Source: JABMRP01 sp964444795
GTDB lineage: Bacteria > Planctomycetota > Planctomycetia > Pirellulales > Thermoguttaceae
Direction of reading: 5' to 3'
NCBI GenBank assembly: GCA_964444795.1
Contig: CAYUIQ010000085.1
Coordinates: 1 to 30,736, forward strand
Length of the DNA: 30,736 nucleotides
Below the pieces are notes generated by a model, which was given only the letters and a program-made list of their open reading frames with translations, made no database searches and was not told the DNA's origin. Made by a program: the position numbers and the translations under genes. This document shows positions 29,372 to 30,736 of this stretch, piece by piece. The stretch's first letter is position 1. Each line of letters begins with the position of its first letter.

Positions 29372-30577
29372 TCACACCTTCAACCCCGACAAATCAATCT
29401 CGATTCGCTGCTCCTCCTCGATCAACTCCTTCATCGACATCCGCGTTCGACGCCGGGCCGCCTCGCGGGCGAGGATGGTGGCCAGGGTGCTGTTGACCGA
29501 GGGCTCGACGGTTGAATTGGAAAAGTCTTTGCCGACGATGTTCTTGTGAAAGGTCATGATGTTCCGCATCGCGCCAACCTGGTAGAGCCCGCTGATTTCT
29601 CCGCCCTCGTAGGGAGACGAACCGCCGCGGACCAGGGCGTTGCCCGTGTATCCGATCTCGGCTGTTCCCTTTCGGCCCACCGCCACGCAGCGGACGTGGA
29701 ACGGATGGCTGATGTGCGAGCCCGAGTGGTTCATCACCGTGCCGTCGGCGAACTCGAAGGAGATGGAGTAGATGTCGCGACTGTCGCCGTGTGGATTGGC
29801 GCGTCCGACGGCCGACATACCCGTCGCGGCAATGGGCCGCCCGCCGGCGATCCACAAGCCTCCGTCGACCGCGTGAATGCATGCGTTCACATGGTAGCTT
29901 CCGCCGAGATCGACGTCGTTGACCCAAATCAGACGCTGCAAGCGGCTCTCGGGCGTGTCGGTCTTGGGCGGATCGGCGAAACTGCCGGCCCAGTAGCAGG
30001 TGTTGATCTGAACGACCCGGCCGATCGCTCCGGAGTGGACCCGTTTGACCGCTTCGATATTAAACGGATCGGTGGGAATTTGGAAGTCGACCAAGAAGCA
30101 CCGCCCGGCGCTGGTCGACTTCTTCCCCAGCTCGCCGATCTCCAGCGTGCCCGGCGCATCGACGGCGACCGGCTTGGCCATATAGACGTGCAACCCGGAT
30201 TCGACGGCCGCGCGGGCATGTTCGGGAAAGAAATAGGGCGGCGTCTCCAGGGCCACGGCTTCGACGCCCGAGGCCATCAGCTTCTTATAGCCGGACAGAC
30301 CCGAGAAGCGACGCGAGGCGTCCACGCCCAGTCCGTCGCCGGCCGCATCGGCCACGTTTTGGAAGTAGTCGGTGGTGGCGTATATCTCGTAGCCCGGGTG
30401 TTTGGCGAACAGTCCGGCGATCCAGCGACCGCGTCCGCCGAGCCCGACGATGCCCAGCTTCACTCGGGAATTGGCCTGCGAGCCGCGCACTTGTTCCGGT
30501 CGCACCATGGAGATGGCCGCCGTCCCGGCAGACAAGGCGCTTGCTTTCAGAAAGTCACGACGATTCGCGCTGGACAT
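29372..30577 (-). CDS. Tat-exported Gfo/Idh/MocA-family oxidoreductase
   Basis: A 401-residue NAD(P)-dependent dehydrogenase-like protein, probably acting on a sugar or polyol outside the cytoplasm. The N terminus MSSANRRDFLKASALSAGTA carries the twin-arginine motif RRDFLKAS and a hydrophobic stretch, so it is exported already folded. The Rossmann fold shows VKLGIVGLGGRGRWIAGLF with GxGGxG at 45-50. The usual EKP lysine motif appears as MAKP (134-136). The C-terminal alpha/beta domain includes DFQIPTDPFNIEAVKRV and NACIHAVDGGLWIAGG, whose HAVD-like histidine is in the place of the usual catalytic His. The ATG at 30577 has AAGGAG upstream and starts right at the Tat signal. Families like this are greatly expanded in planctomycetes and usually serve sugar catabolism; the substrate cannot be told. 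Confidence 0.9.
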   Translation of the reverse strand: MSSANRRDFLKASALSAGTAAISMVRPEQVRGSQANSRVKLGIVGLGGRGRWIAGLFAKHPGYEIYATTDYFQNVADAAGDGLGVDASRRFSGLSGYKKLMASGVEAVALETPPYFFPEHARAAVESGLHVYMAKPVAVDAPGTLEIGELGKKSTSAGRCFLVDFQIPTDPFNIEAVKRVHSGAIGRVVQINTCYWAGSFADPPKTDTPESRLQRLIWVNDVDLGGSYHVNACIHAVDGGLWIAGGRPIAATGMSAVGRANPHGDSRDIYSISFEFADGTVMNHSGSHISHPFHVRCVAVGRKGTAEIGYTGNALVRGGSSPYEGGEISGLYQVGAMRNIMTFHKNIVGKDFSNSTVEPSVNSTLATILAREAARRRTRMSMKELIEEEQRIEIDLSGLKV

Positions 30578-30689
30578 GGCGGGGATTCTCCTTGGCTGGT
30601 TTGGTGTTTGGTTGTGATTGCCGACGGTTGGGTGCGAATGCCTTGTTAGAGCCCTGGGGAGGCCCATGTTTGCGTGTTCGTTTAACGCC

Positions 30690-30736
30690 CAGCCGAAGGC
30701 GCCGGCTCACACGCCCGAAGCCGGCGCCTTCGGCTG
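30690..30736. repeat. Perfect palindrome at the right window edge, family E
   Basis: A perfect 18-bp inverted repeat, CAGCCGAAGGCGCCGGCT (30690-30707) with its complement at 30719-30736, around an 11-nt loop. It lies about 110 nt upstream of the oxidoreductase ATG and reaches the last base of the window, so it may continue. Confidence 0.75.

Overview
The window reads as a piece of a GC-rich planctomycete genome, probably of the Pirellulales type. This is inferred from gene content and sequence style: two adjacent GroEL paralogues, a Tat-exported Gfo/Idh/MocA oxidoreductase, a secreted parallel beta-helix protein with a Fn3-like tail, a proline-rich exported parvulin, GTG starts on several housekeeping genes, and many short palindromic repeats between genes. 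No rRNA, tRNA, CRISPR array, transposase or phage gene was seen.

Layout. (1) 1-1143: an open frame, cut by the window edge, that joins a reductive-dehalogenase iron-sulfur segment to the second half of a GH113-like glycosidase; it may be an assembly chimera. (2) 1140-4880, minus strand: an operon HEAT-repeat protein - pdxJ - dapA - GT4 glycosyltransferase, with a good sigma-70-type promoter and a leader of about 137 nt that can form two mutually crossing hairpins. (3) 5230-5565: a small conserved-looking unknown on the plus strand. (4) 5585-11534, minus: mfd followed by a secreted parvulin-type peptidyl-prolyl isomerase with a long Pro-rich repeat region. (5) 11744-14041: a secreted beta-helix protein. 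(6) 14119-25680: a chaperone supercluster in two divergent arms, clpB and dnaK on minus, groEL1-groES-groEL2 and dnaJ-grpE on plus. (7) 25878-30577: an FmdB-type zinc ribbon protein, a large exported protein with two alpha/beta-hydrolase-like domains that both lack the nucleophilic serine, two tiny membrane proteins, and a Gfo/Idh/MocA oxidoreductase.

The most interesting signal is the 755-nt divergent region between dnaK and groEL1. Each gene has a 16-nt match to the sigma-54 (-24/-12) consensus with exact spacing (19192-19207 on minus for dnaK, 19613-19628 on plus for groEL1). A search by eye for this pattern elsewhere in the window found no other match. Between the two promoters lie three copies of a 13-nt near-palindrome, TGCCA-WWW-TGRCA, at about 100-150 bp upstream of one or the other promoter, where enhancer-binding-protein sites normally sit. 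No CIRCE element was seen. Together this suggests that the main protein-folding machinery (DnaK, probably ClpB by readthrough, GroEL1, GroES and GroEL2) is under sigma-54 plus activator control rather than the usual HrcA or sigma-32 control.

Short palindromes of at least five families sit in the gaps between genes; two families occur in two or three copies within this window. They look like REP-like or MITE-like dispersed elements.
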